Source: an uncultured Eubacteriales bacterium (lineage in GTDB: Bacteria > Bacillota > Clostridia > Oscillospirales > Acutalibacteraceae). Taken from it: DNA of 22,775 nt. Each line of letters opens with the position of its first letter. Position 1 is the stretch's first letter. Below the pieces are notes generated by a model. That model ran no database searches. It saw only the letters and a list, made by a program, of their open reading frames with translations, and was not told the DNA's origin. A program made the translations under genes and the position numbers. Location: contig CAKTTT010000015.1 of assembly GCA_934615635.1 (NCBI GenBank), forward strand, positions 1-22,775, written 5' to 3'. Shown one piece after another: positions 20,709-22,775 of the stretch.

Positions 20709-22775
20709 TCAAAACAGGCCGGCCAGATTCACCGCTAACTGGGTGAACTGATACACCACAAAGGAAACCACCCATGCCACTCCGGTCTGGAAGGCCACCG
20801 TGCCCACCGCCCATTTCCAGGAATTCATCTCCCGGCGTATGGCGGAAAAGGCCGCCACACAGGGCATATACAGCAACACGAACACCAGGAAGGAGAGCGC
20901 CGCCGCCGGGGTGAAAACACTCTGCAGCGCGGCGTACATGGCCGCGTCGGTGGCGTTGTTGTAGAGAATGGACAGGGTGCCCACCACCGCTTCCTTGGCC
21001 ACCAGCCCGGCCACCAGCGCCACCGACGCCTGCCAGAAGCCGAAGCCCAGCGGTATGAACAGGGGGGCGATCAGCTTGCCCGCCGAGGCCAGCAGGCTGT
21101 CCCCCGCCTGGTCCGCCGTCAGCATATGGAAGCCGCCGGCAAAGGAGAAGGAACGCAGGAACCAGATGACGATGGAAGCGCCCAACAGGATGGTTCCCGC
21201 CCGCACGGCGAAATCCTTTACCCGCTCATACAGATGCATCCACAGGGTTTTCACGGTGGGCAGACGATAAGGGGGCAGCTCCATCACAAAAGGGGCGTGA
21301 CCGCCCTTGAGCACCGTGCGCTTGAGGATCATGGCGCACAGGATCGCCACCACCAGCCCCAGCGCATACAAGCCGAACACCACCAGGCCCTTGTATTTGG
21401 GGAAAAAGGCGGCGATAAACAGGGCGTAAACCGGCATTTTCGCAGAGCAGGACATGAAGGGCGTGAGCATAATCGTCATACGGCGGTCCCGCTCGTTTTC
21501 CAAGGTACGAGCGGCCATGACGCCGGGCACCGAGCATCCGAACCCCATCAGCATGGGGACAAAGGAGCGGCCGGACAAGCCGGTTTTATGCAGCAGCTTA
21601 TCCATAATAAAGGCCGCCCGGGCCATATAGCCGCTGTCCTCCAGGATGGAGAGAAACAGGAACAGCAGCAGAATCTGCGGGAAAAAGGAAACGATGGAGC
21701 CCACACCCGCGATCACGCCGTCGCATACCAGGCTCACCGCCCAGGAGGATGCGCCCGCCGCCTCCAGCCCCCCTCGTACCCAGGGGGTGAAATGGTTGCT
21801 GATAAGATTGTCCAGCCCGTCGGTCATCCAGCTCCCCAGCGGCCCGAAGGTGATGAAGAACACCAGCAGCATGATCCCTGCGAACAAGGGCAGCGCCAGA
21901 TATTTATTGGTGGCGATCCGGTCGATCCGGTCCGACAGGGTCAGCTCGCCCGGCTCCTTCAGCCGGGTGACGCAGCGGGCGCAGACGTCGCAGATGAATT
22001 TGTATTTCTGGTCGGCGATGATCATATCCCGGTCGCCGTATCGTTCCTCCAGGGAGCGGATGATCTCGTCAATGAGATGGGCCTCCCCGTCGGTGAGCTC
22101 CAGCGCCTCGATGGTGGGGGCGTCGTCGTCGATGATCTTCACCGCCGACCAGCGCAGCGCCAGCCCCTTCTTCATGCAGGTGGGCTCGATGATGTCCTCG
22201 ATGCGCAAAATCGCCTCCATAATGGGGGCGGCGTAGATGTCGTCGATGACATGAGTGGCCAGATATTCCGCCGTGTGGTGCTCCCGTCGGTCGTGGAGCT
22301 GATGGGTGATATAGGGACTGCCGTTATACCGCTTGTCCGCCTTTTCCGCCAGCCCCTGCTCGTCGAACTCCGACAAATCGCCGCCGGAACGCTCCACCCC
22401 GTCGTGGTGCGCCCGCTCCACCAGCTCCTTGATGCCCTGCCCCTTGCTGGCGGAAATGGGGACGACGGGAATCCCCAGCAGGTGCTCCATCATCTGCACG
22501 TCGATGACCAGCCCCTGGCTTTTCAGCATATCCATCATATTCAGCGCCACCACCATGGGGCGGCCCAGCTCCGCGAGCTGCAGCGTCAGATACAGGTTGC
22601 GCTCCAGATTGGTGGCGTCCACCACGTCCAGCACCACATCCGGCTTCTCGTCCATGATGAAATTGCGCGTCACCATCTCCTCCGCCGAATAGGGGGAGAG
22701 GGAATAAATCCCGGGCAGATCCACCACCGTCACGTCGCTGCCGTGGGATTTGAGCTGTCCGCCCTTCTTCTCCAC
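20709..22775 (-). CDS. feoB: Ferrous iron transporter FeoB, 5' end cut by window edge
   Basis: A GTP-dependent Fe(II) importer of the cytoplasmic membrane; 688 residues are visible. The first codon in the window is GTG for Val inside the protein, in the switch I region, so the G1 motif lies outside. Visible GTPase motifs are DLPG (G3, residues 19-22), NMMD (G4, 79-82) and SASKG (G5, about 108-112), followed by the helical regulatory domain. A cytoplasmic stretch with CDVCARC precedes the membrane part, whose Gate-type repeats include PMLMGFGCSVPGVMAARTL, SCSAKMPVYALF, GLVAKEAVVGTLS and MPCVAAFSAIRRE. The C-terminus (AVNLAGLF) is complete, with TGA at 20709-20711. No feoA or feoC is visible downstream; they could lie beyond the right edge. 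Regulation cannot be seen because the promoter is outside. Confidence 0.97.
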   Translation of the reverse strand: MEKKGGQLKSHGSDVTVVDLPGIYSLSPYSAEEMVTRNFIMDEKPDVVLDVVDATNLERNLYLTLQLAELGRPMVVALNMMDMLKSQGLVIDVQMMEHLLGIPVVPISASKGQGIKELVERAHHDGVERSGGDLSEFDEQGLAEKADKRYNGSPYITHQLHDRREHHTAEYLATHVIDDIYAAPIMEAILRIEDIIEPTCMKKGLALRWSAVKIIDDDAPTIEALELTDGEAHLIDEIIRSLEERYGDRDMIIADQKYKFICDVCARCVTRLKEPGELTLSDRIDRIATNKYLALPLFAGIMLLVFFITFGPLGSWMTDGLDNLISNHFTPWVRGGLEAAGASSWAVSLVCDGVIAGVGSIVSFFPQILLLFLFLSILEDSGYMARAAFIMDKLLHKTGLSGRSFVPMLMGFGCSVPGVMAARTLENERDRRMTIMLTPFMSCSAKMPVYALFIAAFFPKYKGLVVFGLYALGLVVAILCAMILKRTVLKGGHAPFVMELPPYRLPTVKTLWMHLYERVKDFAVRAGTILLGASIVIWFLRSFSFAGGFHMLTADQAGDSLLASAGKLIAPLFIPLGFGFWQASVALVAGLVAKEAVVGTLSILYNNATDAAMYAALQSVFTPAAALSFLVFVLLYMPCVAAFSAIRREMNSWKWAVGTVAFQTGVAWVVSFVVYQFTQLAVNLAGLF

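Noticed and set aside
20608..20814. Short minus-strand frame whose end (RGYAVRTKGYYLSKGDFHR) looks protein-like after feoB
   Set aside because: Most of it overlaps the feoB coding end in another frame, there is no start signal outside feoB, and only about 30 codons lie in free sequence. It could be a decayed remnant but there is no positive support.

Overview
The window looks like chromosomal DNA from a G+C-rich, low-oxygen, spore-forming member of the Clostridia (Oscillospiraceae/Ruminococcaceae-like). This rests on the gene set: an Aquifex-type aconitase, a clostridial-style Rex, an ECF sigma factor with an RsiV-like anti-sigma factor, a CwlD-like amidase behind a sigma-E-like promoter, RadA, ExoA and FeoB. 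The taxonomic placement is inference; there is no rRNA or other marker to prove it. The first ~0.9 kb is clearly poorer in G+C (96 of the first 240 bases are G or C) than the rest, which is often near 70%.

Layout. (1) 1-766, minus: an AT-rich pair, a partial gene of unknown function and a small bacterial PH-like protein, with a consensus promoter at 839-867. (2) 937-3619, plus: a housekeeping promoter, then aconitase and the NADH/NAD+ sensor Rex, closed by a bidirectional terminator. (3) 3672-9142, minus: six closely spaced co-oriented genes, in transcription order SGNH hydrolase, DUF4358 lipoprotein, ECF sigma factor, RsiV-like anti-sigma factor, MBOAT O-acyltransferase, DHHW (AlgX/AlgJ-like) protein. 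(4) 9343-11345, minus: a membrane-anchored extracellular PIG-L deacetylase and an ArsC/Spx-fold protein. (5) 11463-13667, minus: CwlD-like amidase then RadA; divergent to them a GDSL lipase/esterase on plus (13834-14799). (6) 14850-15620, minus: an unknown four-helix membrane protein with its own promoter. (7) 15774-18917, minus: YtcJ-like amidohydrolase, YdcF-type DUF218 protein (ATGA overlap) and an unknown membrane protein. (8) 19119-20559, minus: ExoA and a LUD-domain protein. (9) 20709-22775, minus: FeoB, cut by the right edge. No stretch over 300 bases lacks a gene; the longest gaps are 767-1000, 9143-9342 and 18918-19118. I see no tRNA, rRNA, CRISPR array or insertion sequence.

How the genes work together. 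The central 10 kb is dominated by cell-envelope chemistry: O-acyl transfer (MBOAT plus DHHW), SGNH/GDSL esterases, an extracellular deacetylase and a muramoyl amidase. The most interesting unit is region 3. It places a SigV/RsiV-type signalling pair inside an O-acylation operon, a composition that parallels the known sigV-rsiV-oatA lysozyme-resistance loci but with an AlgI/PatA-type acylation machine in place of OatA. A candidate ECF-type promoter lies in front of the first gene, which would make the unit self-inducing.
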